From NCBI GenBank assembly GCA_964584415.1, contig CAZOZX010000005.1, forward strand, positions 1 to 47,232: a stretch of DNA of 47,232 bases. Direction: 5' to 3'. The position numbers were made by a program, and so were the translations under genes. Position 1 is the first letter of the stretch, and each line of letters opens with the position of its first letter. This document shows, piece by piece, positions 14,583-22,799 of the stretch. Source of the DNA: PHAA01 sp964584415 (GTDB lineage Bacteria; Bacillota; Syntrophomonadia; Syntrophomonadales; Syntrophomonadaceae). The notes beneath the pieces were generated by a model, which was not told where the DNA came from, searched no databases, and was given only the letters and a program-made list of their open reading frames with translations.

Positions 14583-17500
14583 CTAATTTTCCACTTGTAT
14601 TTCCAGCGATGGTCTGTAGGTAGCGTTAGCTTCATCCGAATAATACTTGGCGAGTTGATAGGAATCATTCAACAATGCGAAACTGTAAGTGCCGTTCCCA
14701 TCAATAGCTGCGGTTAAATCAAACTCCACCCAAGTTTTGGCGGCAACGCTTCCGGTTGAACAAAGTGCTGTTCCAGGAAGTAAAGGAGCATTATTCCAAC
14801 ATAATCTACTTTCTATCCAGTTAGTGCTTGTCCCCTTATAGAAATTTGATACCGAATATACTGATCCACCGGAGGGTGCATTTATTGTCGCCCACAGCAT
14901 CAACTTGGCACTCCTTACTGTTCCTGTTAATCCGCTCACCGTAAACTTAAGATAAATAGTCCGCGTATCTGAGGCAGTCTTGTTTGATTCAATAGTCACA
15001 CTCGAACCAGAAGTTAAGCTGGGATTTCTGCGAGTCACAAAGGTGTCATTGTTTGCTCTGAAACGCTTTATGGTGACGGTTGGTTTTACCGTTATAGTTA
15101 TTTGATCTGAACCTTGTGTATTCTGGCTGTCCTTTACGGCCGCTGTTATGGTATGAGTGCCAGCTGAGAGACTGGAAACCGCAAAGGTGCTGCCCTTCCC
15201 TATCTGACCATCACGTGAAGATGTCCAGACCAGATTGGCACTCAAATTACCATCCTCATCAGTCGCGCTTCCCTTAAAGCTTATACTCTGACCCTTGGAA
15301 TAGCTGGTTCCATCCGTGGGACTGGTTATTCCCACCACGGGGGCCTGATTTGCTGCTTCGATGGTAACAACAACCTGATCTGAACCTTTCATCTCTTTGC
15401 TGTCTGTTACCATTGCTGTAATTGTATGGGAACCAATCGAAAGATCGGAGATCGCAAGTGTACTCCCGTTGCCTATCTGTCCGTCACGTGAAGATGTCCA
15501 AATTATATTGGCACTTAAATCACCATCTTCATCAGTGGCGCTGCCGCTGAAGGTAATGCTTTCTCCATAAGTGAATCTGGCACCATTTTCGGGACTGGTA
15601 ATGGTCACTACCGGGGCTTGGTTTTGTTCTACGGTAATGGTTACCTGGGAAGAACCTTCGAGTCCCTGATTATCAAATACCGCTGCAGTTATTGTATGCG
15701 TGCCTATCGAGAGACTGGGAGTCGCAAATGTTTTGCCGGTACCAATCTGGCCATCAATTGAAGATGACCAAACCAGATTATCACTTAAGTCACCATCCTC
15801 ATCAGTGGCGCTGCCGCTGAAGGTTAGATTCTCTCCAAAGGTAATACTGGCTCCATTGTCAGGATGAGTGATTGCCACCACGGGAGCCTGATTGACCGCT
15901 GTTACTGTAACCCGCCGCTGGGCTATACCAAGGAGTCCCTGACTGTCAGTCACGGCAGCAGTTATGGTGTGTGTACCAAGCGACAAAGAGGAAATGGCAA
16001 ATGATTTCCCAGTACCAATCTGACCATCGATTGAAGACGACCAGACTAGGTTGTTCCCCAGATCACCTTCCTCGAAATCAGTGGCTGTACCCGCAAATTC
16101 AATACTCTGACCTTCGCCAAACGACGAGAATGATGGGGGGCTGCTGATTAACACAACCGGCGGATAATTTTCAGTTACATGAGGTAAGGAAAGTTCATAA
16201 ATCTTGCCATCATTTTCCGCAGGGTCATCATTATTGTCCACAACCCGATCGGCGATATACAAGGACATAGCATTGGGGTCGGTACTGCTCACCCCACAAC
16301 CTAACCCGCCAAGATGCCCCAGTCTTATCCCCGAAATATCAATCATCTGTACCAGGTCACCAGCTATCGTGGTTTCGCCGATTTTGTTGCCTCCAATGTA
16401 TACATGGTCATTGGCCGGATTAAAACCAATGCCTTCTGGGTCTAGCACTCCTAAGACCTCTGTGTCAAATTGTGAAACGATGTCTCCGATTCCGTTAAAA
16501 AGCCCATCCTGACCAGGCTTTATCGTATACACCTCTCGATTTACGCCGTCCACAACGAAGACCGAATTGGTTTCAGGATCATAGGCAACTCCTTCGGGAT
16601 CATTACTGCCCAGGCTAGCCATACTAAATGAGGTTCTGCTATCATCACTCGTTCCCAGTAAGCCATCCGCACCAGTAGCCACCTCCCACACTTTGCGGGC
16701 ACTGTATCTGTCGTCTGAGAGGAAATAGTGTTGGTTGGTGGGATTATATGCAATTCCAGTCGGTTCCGGGGTGAAAGAAGTAGTAGAACCAGTATTAAGG
16801 AGTTCGCCGGATAAGGAGCTTTCATAAAGGTTGGAGCCAGCCCAAATAGTCATTTCTTCTACTTCGGAATCAACAATCATAAGGCTGTTTGACCCTGCAA
16901 TATATTCAACTCCACAAGGATCAGGACAAGGCGGTAGGAATTGTGACGTATCAATGGTATTTATTAGGTTAGAAGTGTACGTGTCTGCCATTACCATTGT
17001 CCTGGGTCCAAGCAAAGACATCTCGAGGATGCTAGCTTCCCTGGTTGCTCTGTTTTTCATTTTATGCTGCCGGTCCACTATATATAGGCTGGTGGTATCT
17101 TCTTCGTCAGTCTGATCCAGGCTGGGTGCAATTGTTATGGTCTGGGGGTCGATAAGCTGAAATGCAGCCAAATCCCTAACCGATACAACGTGAGCTCCCG
17201 GGGTTATTTCGTAAAGCAACTTATCCGCCCGGTCTAGGATATACAGATTTCCGGTGGATTCGTCTACAGCCAAACCCTGCGGTTGTTTGAATCCGAGATC
17301 TCTCAGATCAATGATTTCAACGTCTGCCCTATCCAGGCGCTCATTGATAACCGGAGTTATTTTAATTATGCGCGGGCCAGTTTGATCGAGTATAAATATT
17401 TCACCGTTTTTCGGATTTATTGCCAAGCCGCGAGGTGTGTCAAGGTGCCAACCCTGTATATCAAAGGAATTAAGGTTATAAGGATTAATGCTTCCATTAT

Positions 17501-17903
17501 CAGTGGATATTGCATCTATTCGCTGCCCCGATGCATCAATAACCAGTAAACGATCATTTTTGCCATCATAAGCTATATTAATGGGATCCAGATTATTACC
17601 GGCAATATCAGCCGATCCGCTGGTCCCACTACCGTACAAATAGACAGTAGAGACCTTCGTTGAATTCAACCTGTTATTATATGAAATAATTTGAAAATCG
17701 CTGCTATTAGGTGATAAAAAGCCGGCTGCATCAACCAAGCCTAATTGGCCAAGATCGATTTCGTTGACTTCTGTGATATAGACATTGTTACTGCTCGCCA
17801 GACTAACCTTTCCGTGGTTTAATCCGGTCCAAATCAGCGCCGCAGCCAGGAAGATGAATACAATCATAAAACACCGTCGTAATGACCAGACCCGAAGACT
17901 CAT
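14583..17903 (-). CDS. Large exported protein: beta-propeller, four Ig-like repeats and a DNRLRE domain
   Basis: An 1106-residue secreted protein. ATG with GGAGGTAA upstream; a signal sequence or membrane anchor spans about residues 12-35. Residues about 50-580 hold repeated blade-like segments (GLAINPKNGEIFILD, GLAVDESTGNLYILD, GVAYDPETNSVFVVD, GIGFNPANDHVYIG) typical of NHL/SMP-type propellers. Four tandem modules of about 90 residues (581-941) each carry NQAPVV..SP and FSGSATDEDGDL-type motifs of PKD/Ig-like folds. Residues 942-1106 match the DNRLRE/CBM96-type beta-sandwich (DTFVTRRNPSLTSG and LKFTVSGLTGTVRSAKLMLW). It lies in the middle of the polymer operon after cpsD; a matrix or polysaccharide-binding scaffold is the likely role (inference). 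Confidence 0.85.
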   Translation of the reverse strand: MSLRVWSLRRCFMIVFIFLAAALIWTGLNHGKVSLASSNNVYITEVNEIDLGQLGLVDAAGFLSPNSSDFQIISYNNRLNSTKVSTVYLYGSGTSGSADIAGNNLDPINIAYDGKNDRLLVIDASGQRIDAISTDNGSINPYNLNSFDIQGWHLDTPRGLAINPKNGEIFILDQTGPRIIKITPVINERLDRADVEIIDLRDLGFKQPQGLAVDESTGNLYILDRADKLLYEITPGAHVVSVRDLAAFQLIDPQTITIAPSLDQTDEEDTTSLYIVDRQHKMKNRATREASILEMSLLGPRTMVMADTYTSNLINTIDTSQFLPPCPDPCGVEYIAGSNSLMIVDSEVEEMTIWAGSNLYESSLSGELLNTGSTTSFTPEPTGIAYNPTNQHYFLSDDRYSARKVWEVATGADGLLGTSDDSRTSFSMASLGSNDPEGVAYDPETNSVFVVDGVNREVYTIKPGQDGLFNGIGDIVSQFDTEVLGVLDPEGIGFNPANDHVYIGGNKIGETTIAGDLVQMIDISGIRLGHLGGLGCGVSSTDPNAMSLYIADRVVDNNDDPAENDGKIYELSLPHVTENYPPVVLISSPPSFSSFGEGQSIEFAGTATDFEEGDLGNNLVWSSSIDGQIGTGKSFAISSLSLGTHTITAAVTDSQGLLGIAQRRVTVTAVNQAPVVAITHPDNGASITFGENLTFSGSATDEDGDLSDNLVWSSSIDGQIGTGKTFATPSLSIGTHTITAAVFDNQGLEGSSQVTITVEQNQAPVVTITSPENGARFTYGESITFSGSATDEDGDLSANIIWTSSRDGQIGNGSTLAISDLSIGSHTITAMVTDSKEMKGSDQVVVTIEAANQAPVVGITSPTDGTSYSKGQSISFKGSATDEDGNLSANLVWTSSRDGQIGKGSTFAVSSLSAGTHTITAAVKDSQNTQGSDQITITVKPTVTIKRFRANNDTFVTRRNPSLTSGSSVTIESNKTASDTRTIYLKFTVSGLTGTVRSAKLMLWATINAPSGGSVYSVSNFYKGTSTNWIESRLCWNNAPLLPGTALCSTGSVAAKTWVEFDLTAAIDGNGTYSFALLNDSYQLAKYYSDEANATYRPSLEIQVEN
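15081..16163 (-). repeat. Four tandem 270-bp repeats coding for Ig-like modules
   Basis: The four modules are similar at DNA level with a 270-base period. For example, an identical 24-base stretch occurs at 15531-15554 and 15801-15824. Such similarity points to recent duplication or ongoing recombination within the gene and would make repeat number variable. Confidence 0.8.
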
Positions 17904-18033
17904 TTGTTTGTTACCTCCATACTATGTATAATTTAGTGGCTTTTTGATATACGAATAGGCATGCAATAAAGAAGGGCATACGTGCAACACCTATATAGAA
18001 AAGTAATATTTGGCTGTCCCAATCCGCCGGATT

Positions 18034-18720
18034 CTAATAGTAATAATTACTAGTATCTACTTTGGCCTGATTCATCACCACCCCTATGAATCGAGCGTTG
18101 GCTTGCGCCAATTGCTCCTTTGCCTGCCTGGCGATCTCATTCCGGGTTACTCCCGAACGCACCACAAAAATAACTCCATCAACCTGAGAAGCCAAAATGC
18201 TAGCATCAGCTACTGCCAAAACAGGTGGAGAATCAATAAAGACGAAATCATAGCTGGCCTTTAGGGTGCTCCAGAAAATTCGGGTCCGCTCGGAGTTCAG
18301 TATCTCAGCTGGATTCGGGGGCAGGGGACCACTAGTCAACACACTGAGATTTTCAAGGCTCAACACGTGACTGGTTTTTTCAAGATCTGCATTGCTGAAT
18401 ATGCAGTTGGTAAAACCTGTGCTGTTAGGCATTTCAAAAACTTTATGCTGGGTGGGTTTCCTAAGATCAGCGTCCACCAAAATCACCTTATGTCCCGCCT
18501 GAGCAGTCACTACAGCCAGATTGGATGCCACCGTGGATTTGCCGTCCTGGGCTAATGAGCTGGTTACCAACACCGTGCGAAACGGTTTATCGATACTGGC
18601 AAAACCCAGATTGGTTCGCAACACGCGATAGGCTTCTGAAACAGCCGATCTTGGACTTTTAAAGGTAATCAAAGCACGAGCCGGGTTTATTTTATCCAAA
18701 TTTCTAAGCTTACTGGCCAT
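18034..18720 (-). CDS. CpsD/CapB-type bacterial tyrosine kinase
   Basis: A 228-residue cytoplasmic BY-kinase. It has Walker A SSLAQDGKST (54-63, Lys61), Walker A' VILVDADLRKP (79-89), Walker B FIDSPP (161-166), and an autophosphorylation cluster of three tyrosines at the very C-terminus (NYYY). Its activator is the separate Wzz-like membrane protein encoded just upstream, whose gene it overlaps by 11 bases, the usual Gram-positive arrangement. Phosphorylation cycling with the CpsB phosphatase controls polymer length and export. ATG preceded by AGGAGG 5 bases away. Confidence 0.92.
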   Translation of the reverse strand: MASKLRNLDKINPARALITFKSPRSAVSEAYRVLRTNLGFASIDKPFRTVLVTSSLAQDGKSTVASNLAVVTAQAGHKVILVDADLRKPTQHKVFEMPNSTGFTNCIFSNADLEKTSHVLSLENLSVLTSGPLPPNPAEILNSERTRIFWSTLKASYDFVFIDSPPVLAVADASILASQVDGVIFVVRSGVTRNEIARQAKEQLAQANARFIGVVMNQAKVDTSNYYY

Positions 18721-19489
18721 GAGCGCCTCCTAGTCCATTCTGCCAGGTATTGTGCTCACTAAAAACGGGAATAAGCCCTAAAACCGTCAGCCCCAATTCC
18801 CGGTTTACATCGTCTGCGGTCTTAAGTGTATTGTCCAAATACTCTAACAAGAACGCCAATAAAACAGAAATAATAAAGCCCAAAATAAATGCCACGATAG
18901 TATTCAGTTGTTTATTCGGTTTAATTGGCGAGGTAGGCAAATTGGCCGGCGAAATAACTACTACCGATGAAAACATGAATTCTCTCATTAGCTCTAGATA
19001 CTGTTCTGATACTGCGTTAGCAATCGCAAGGGCCATTTGGGGATCAGTATCGCTTACTTTTACCTCAATTAAGTTGGAATTTTCTACTATTGATGCGCTG
19101 ATTTTGCTCGAAATACTACCAATTGACGAATTTGTCAAGTCAAGCTGGGTTTGAACCCTTTTTATTAATGCTTCGCTTTTCAATTGTCCCAAATACGTAT
19201 TCATCGTCAGTACAGGCATAGGGGCCGTCGTACCGGTTTTGGGATCAGTTTTATTTACCTGGTTGGTTGTTGTTTGCAGCTTATCTGATGCAACCGTAAC
19301 CATTAGCAGAGCTTTGGCTTGATAAACAGGGGTCATTACATAATAACTTATCAGTGCTGATCCAACCGTCGTCATTAGAGTAATTACCACAATAAGCCTG
19401 CTCCATTTTCTCATTACTTTTAGAATTTTGCGCAGGTCTAGTTCTATTTCATCCCCTGAAACGTTCAGGTTTCGAGTAGTATGTATCAA
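18710..19489 (-). CDS. Wzz/YveK-type chain-length and kinase-modulator membrane protein
   Basis: A 259-residue membrane protein with two transmembrane segments (about 32-51 and 197-218) flanking an extracellular domain, and the proline-rich PTSPIKPNK stretch just before the second, as in Wzz-family co-polymerases. The cytoplasmic C-terminal tail (about 40 residues) would activate the CpsD kinase. The start is TTG with GAGGAGG 8 bases upstream; no ATG serves as well. It is followed by cpsD with an 11-base overlap. Confidence 0.9.
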   Translation of the reverse strand: MIHTTRNLNVSGDEIELDLRKILKVMRKWSRLIVVITLMTTVGSALISYYVMTPVYQAKALLMVTVASDKLQTTTNQVNKTDPKTGTTAPMPVLTMNTYLGQLKSEALIKRVQTQLDLTNSSIGSISSKISASIVENSNLIEVKVSDTDPQMALAIANAVSEQYLELMREFMFSSVVVISPANLPTSPIKPNKQLNTIVAFILGFIISVLLAFLLEYLDNTLKTADDVNRELGLTVLGLIPVFSEHNTWQNGLGGAHGQ

Positions 19490-19567
19490 TACTACAGCCT
19501 CCTCTATATATAAGTGTATCTGAATTAACTTTTACCTATTTTATCTACCGTAGTCCTTGCATTGGAT

Positions 19568-20341
19568 TTAAAGGCCCCACGGTCCTCGCCAGCTATACTG
19601 CTTTTGTGGTTTTCGTAATGCGCTGATCAACTCCCCAGATAGAATGCGAACAGCATTATCATGAACAAGCGAATTAGCATACGGTTTCCCATAACGGCGC
19701 TCTATTAATCTGTAAGCCTCCGACAAAAACGGAGCGCGCCCTGTAGGGGAGTGTCCATCTGATCCCAACACATGACCAGCTCCGTGCGATATGATCGTCC
19801 AAGCAGATTTCTGTGCTTTTTTCCCAAACGAACCCACTAAACTGGTTGAAGTTATTTGGGTCAGCATACCCCTCTCAACCAGGGAGTATAGAAAATCCGG
19901 CCTTCTGCTTATTACAGCATTTCTCTCCGGGTGAGCGATAATCGGGATTATCCCTTGAAGTTGTATTTCATAAAGAATATTCTCTGTATACGGGGGAATT
20001 AAATTTGATGGCAATTCAACCAACAAATACTGACCGTTATTATTTAAAGTCAATAACTCATCATTTCTCATGCGTTGTGGTAAATCAGCTTCCAAACGAT
20101 ATTCTGCCCCAGGCAATATAGACAAGTTGAGATTTTTAGCAGTAATAATGTCATTCAGCCTTCGCACCAAATGGAGAATGCTTAGTTTAGGATTATTGAA
20201 AACACCTGTTTGGACATGAGGGGTAGCTACAATTATATCTATTCCGTCTTTTTCAGCGATTTCAGCCATGTGGAGCGATGCTTCTATATCTCTTGCTCCA
20301 TCATCTACTCCCGGCAGAATATGACAGTGAATATCTATCAG
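19568..20341 (-). CDS. CpsB/YwqE-type PHP-family tyrosine phosphatase with an apparent CTG start
   Basis: The PHP metallophosphatase that removes phosphate from CpsD-type kinases. The family's N-terminal metal motif is present as DIHCHILPGVDDG, and VELPSNLIPPY and IIAHPERN follow. The first ATG (20269) lies after that motif and would delete it. In frame upstream there is no ATG, GTG or TTG; the best placed codon is CTG at 20341, 10 bases after a perfect AGGAGG, giving about 257 residues, close to the family length. A non-standard start or a sequence error just upstream are the options. Confidence 0.82.
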   Translation of the reverse strand: MIDIHCHILPGVDDGARDIEASLHMAEIAEKDGIDIIVATPHVQTGVFNNPKLSILHLVRRLNDIITAKNLNLSILPGAEYRLEADLPQRMRNDELLTLNNNGQYLLVELPSNLIPPYTENILYEIQLQGIIPIIAHPERNAVISRRPDFLYSLVERGMLTQITSTSLVGSFGKKAQKSAWTIISHGAGHVLGSDGHSPTGRAPFLSEAYRLIERRYGKPYANSLVHDNAVRILSGELISALRKPQKQYSWRGPWGL

Positions 20342-20379
20342 CCCAAAAGCACCTCCTATGATGGTATTACATACTAATT

Positions 20380-22266
20380 TTACCTTTGGACAGCTTTCAT
20401 AGGAATAACCTTGACTGGGCTGGTTTTTGGAAATTCAGCATTAAGGTACTCTGGAATAATTTTTGTTAGCAATCTGATCACCGCTTCCCTGGTATCGGCA
20501 GTCTCCTTAATCCAAATTTCAATGTTCTTGTCTATGTCCAAATAAGCCTCTTCAATTTCTCTGCGGGATATAAATATCCTCTCATGACGGGTAGCAGCCA
20601 CTTCTTCCCGGTTTGAAAACAACTCCTCAAAGAGTTTCTCGCCTGGACGGATTCCTGTAAAAACAATGTCAATATCGCGCCAGGGTTCCAATCCATACAA
20701 TCTGATAAGGTCCCGAGCCAAGTCAACAATTTTGACAGGTTCACCCATATCCAGCACGAATATTTCCCCCCCGCGAGCCATTGCCCCTGCCTGAATGACA
20801 AGTTCAACCGCTTCCGGAATGGTCATGAAATACCTGGTCATATCCGGATGGGTAACGGTTATGGGACCACCTGATTCTATCTGCTTTTCAAAAGTAGGTA
20901 TAACACTTCCACGGCTTCCCAGAACATTGCCAAAGCGTACCGCCGCAAATGTGGTACTTGAAGCACGGTTGATATCCTTTATTATCAATTCTGCCAGCCT
21001 TTTTGTAGCCCCCATGACCGAGGTAGGGTTGACCGCTTTATCGGTTGAGATCTGAATAAATGTTTCACATCGATATTTATCAGCTAATCTTGCGATTATG
21101 TGTGTTCCCAGAACATTGTTATCAAGGGCAGCTTCGGGATGCTTTTCCATCATCGGTACATGTTTGAATGCAGCTGCATGGAAGATAACCTGCGGTCTGT
21201 ACACCTGGAATAAATTTTCCATAGCATCGCGGTTTCTAATATCTGCAAGATGTGTAACCAAACCTTGCTTCCAACCAACTGCCCGTAATTCACTCTCAAT
21301 ATCAAAAAGATTATTCTCACTAGCATCCAGAACGATCAACTGACGGGGCTGAAACTTCAACAACTGCCGGCACAGCTCTGAACCGATGGAACCTCCTCCT
21401 CCGGTCACTAACACATTTTTATGTTGTAGATAGCCGCATACTTGCTTTAAATCGATTTGAACCGGATGCCTCCCCAGCAAGTCTTCCATATTTACTTTTC
21501 TTATTTGAGAGATTATTGATCCCTGGCTGCTCTGGTATAAATAGGGTAGTATTTTTAGCCGAGCTGGGGTTTCTTCACATATATTAATGATCCCTCTCAT
21601 CGGTGGACCTTTTATTGAAGGCATTGCAATAATAATTTCTTCGATCTGTAGGTCAATGACTAGTTCGGGAATATCATACCGGGTTCCCCTGATGGGTAAC
21701 CCCAGCATCATTCGGCCCTGCTTCTCAGGATTGTCATCCACAAAAGCTACTGCCTCCATGCCCATATGGGGGTTGGTCTGTATCTCCCGTGCCAGCATTG
21801 CCCCGGCACTACCTGCTCCAACTATCAGCACTCTGGTTCCCTTTTCTCTAATGTGGTGGAAGTAATCACGGTTTATCCGTACCCACAAGCGCGACATGCC
21901 AATAAATAGGATGGTAAACAGCCAACCCATAATATAGACGGATCGGGGCAAACCTTTCAGTTTTATGGCTTCGATAATTACTACGATGAGGATGGTGCTG
22001 CAGGTAGTGGCTTTAATTATGGAGAATAACTCGCCCCAGCTGGCATACTCCCATACTCTGCCATACAATTTGAAAGCAAGCAGGAATCCCAGGTTGATCA
22101 AAGTGAGAAGTGGTATTAAGTTGAACAGTGAATACAGGTACTGAGCTGGAATTACGCCATCAAACCTTAGTAGCAGAGCGATAAACATCGCTGCCACAAT
22201 CAGCAATGCATCCACCAGTAACATAAACAAAATCCGCTGTGATAGCTTACGCACCAATCCGTCCAT
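20380..22266 (-). CDS. CapD-type membrane NDP-sugar 4,6-dehydratase/epimerase
   Basis: A 628-residue protein with four N-terminal membrane segments (about 12-33, 45-65, 85-100, 108-126), a CoA-binding-like Rossmann domain with GAGSAG (150-155), and a catalytic extended SDR domain with TGGGGSIGSEL (288-298) and STDKAVNPTSVMGATK (407-422). In this last motif Met418 replaces the usual SDR tyrosine, as in PglF/FlaA1 UDP-GlcNAc 4,6-dehydratases. It probably makes the first modified sugar of the repeat unit. It is the first gene of the operon, downstream of a c-di-GMP riboswitch; the AAGG next to its ATG is a poor ribosome binding site. Confidence 0.87.
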   Translation of the reverse strand: MDGLVRKLSQRILFMLLVDALLIVAAMFIALLLRFDGVIPAQYLYSLFNLIPLLTLINLGFLLAFKLYGRVWEYASWGELFSIIKATTCSTILIVVIIEAIKLKGLPRSVYIMGWLFTILFIGMSRLWVRINRDYFHHIREKGTRVLIVGAGSAGAMLAREIQTNPHMGMEAVAFVDDNPEKQGRMMLGLPIRGTRYDIPELVIDLQIEEIIIAMPSIKGPPMRGIINICEETPARLKILPYLYQSSQGSIISQIRKVNMEDLLGRHPVQIDLKQVCGYLQHKNVLVTGGGGSIGSELCRQLLKFQPRQLIVLDASENNLFDIESELRAVGWKQGLVTHLADIRNRDAMENLFQVYRPQVIFHAAAFKHVPMMEKHPEAALDNNVLGTHIIARLADKYRCETFIQISTDKAVNPTSVMGATKRLAELIIKDINRASSTTFAAVRFGNVLGSRGSVIPTFEKQIESGGPITVTHPDMTRYFMTIPEAVELVIQAGAMARGGEIFVLDMGEPVKIVDLARDLIRLYGLEPWRDIDIVFTGIRPGEKLFEELFSNREEVAATRHERIFISRREIEEAYLDIDKNIEIWIKETADTREAVIRLLTKIIPEYLNAEFPKTSPVKVIPMKAVQR

Positions 22267-22440
22267 CCTTATAACTTTATCTTTTTCATCACTATATTAA
22301 ATTAGGGATTAAGCAAAGGTTTAGGAGTGTTATAATACGCCGCATTCTTAGCTTTTATACTTATAATACGATGAGATCTGGTTAAAAAAGTGAGCAATAG
22401 AGCCTTCCCAAGAAAACAAAATAGAAGCGCAAATAATATA

Positions 22441-22483
22441 ACTATAAAAACCTGCTTGCGCTTTTTATGCTCAAGGCAGGTTT
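22441..22483 (-). terminator. Intrinsic terminator of riboswitch E
   Basis: On the minus strand AAACCTGC (22483-22476) pairs with GCAGGTTT (22455-22448), with an inner TTG/CAA pairing, and TTTTTATAG follows. It stands about 12 bases past the aptamer and 175 bases ahead of the first gene of the polysaccharide operon. Confidence 0.9.
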
Positions 22484-22494
22484 CCTGGTCCCTT

Positions 22495-22565
22495 AATCGG
22501 TAACCCGGCTGCCTAAATTTTAGGCCCGTGGCTTTGCGTCCCTACCTCCCGATAGGTTTGCCTTT
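22495..22565 (-). promoter_or_regulatory. Cyclic-di-GMP-I (GEMM-I) riboswitch E controlling the polysaccharide operon
   Basis: On the minus strand, in order: AGGCAAA, a P2 hairpin CCTATC-GGGA-GGTAGG with a GNRA loop, the core GGGACGCAAAGCC, ACGGGCCTAAA, a short P3 and GCAGCCGGGTTACCGA, close to the textbook GEMM-I consensus. The terminator follows. The 22,267-22,799 interval has no gene; the part from 22,267 to 22,440 is plain A/T-rich leader in which I see no further element. Sixteen genes in one direction follow, so ligand binding here should set expression of the whole polymer system. Confidence 0.95.
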
Positions 22566-22610
22566 TTCTGTCTATTTTGTTGAATGCGTTTGCCATATTC
22601 TACCTTTATC

Positions 22611-22616
22611 ATTATA
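22611..22616 (-). promoter_or_regulatory. Possible -10 box for the polysaccharide operon leader
   Basis: A TATAAT hexamer lies about 45 bases ahead of aptamer E on the minus strand. No convincing -35 box stands 16-18 bases upstream of it (the hexamer there is TAGAAA), so this assignment is weak. Confidence 0.3.
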
Positions 22617-22745
22617 TCAATCAGGCCTTATTTTTTCTATAGACATTAACAATATTTTTCCTATTGCATGCTTATTTCTATGGTAATAATGTTACTGAAT
22701 TCGTCAGTCAGTTCATCATATAAGTAATAATATCCCATACACAAT

Positions 22746-22772
22746 AGAAAAAGAGAAGGCAGTCGCCTTCTC
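22746..22772 (-). terminator. Intrinsic terminator of the LCP gene
   Basis: GAGAAGGC and GCCTTCTC (22772-22753 on the minus strand) form an 8-bp stem with a 4-base loop, followed by TTTTTC. It isolates the LCP/WecA unit from the riboswitch-controlled operon downstream. Confidence 0.9.
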
Positions 22773-22799
22773 CACAACAAATCAATTAAAATTTAAAGA

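Noticed and set aside
15081..16163. 270-bp tandem repeats considered as a non-coding satellite
   Set aside because: They are in frame throughout and code for four Ig-like modules of one protein.
18034..18056. Short palindrome TAGTAATTATTACTA at the end of cpsD
   Set aside because: It falls on the codons for the terminal tyrosine cluster (Asn-Tyr-Tyr-Tyr), which are forced to be T/A rich; no need to assume a site.
139..22565. Five dispersed, similar 80-130 base elements considered as REP/MITE-type mobile repeats or CRISPR
   Set aside because: They share an ordered RNA aptamer core, all lie in leaders in the sense direction and end in terminators. No terminal inverted repeats, target duplications or regular spacers.
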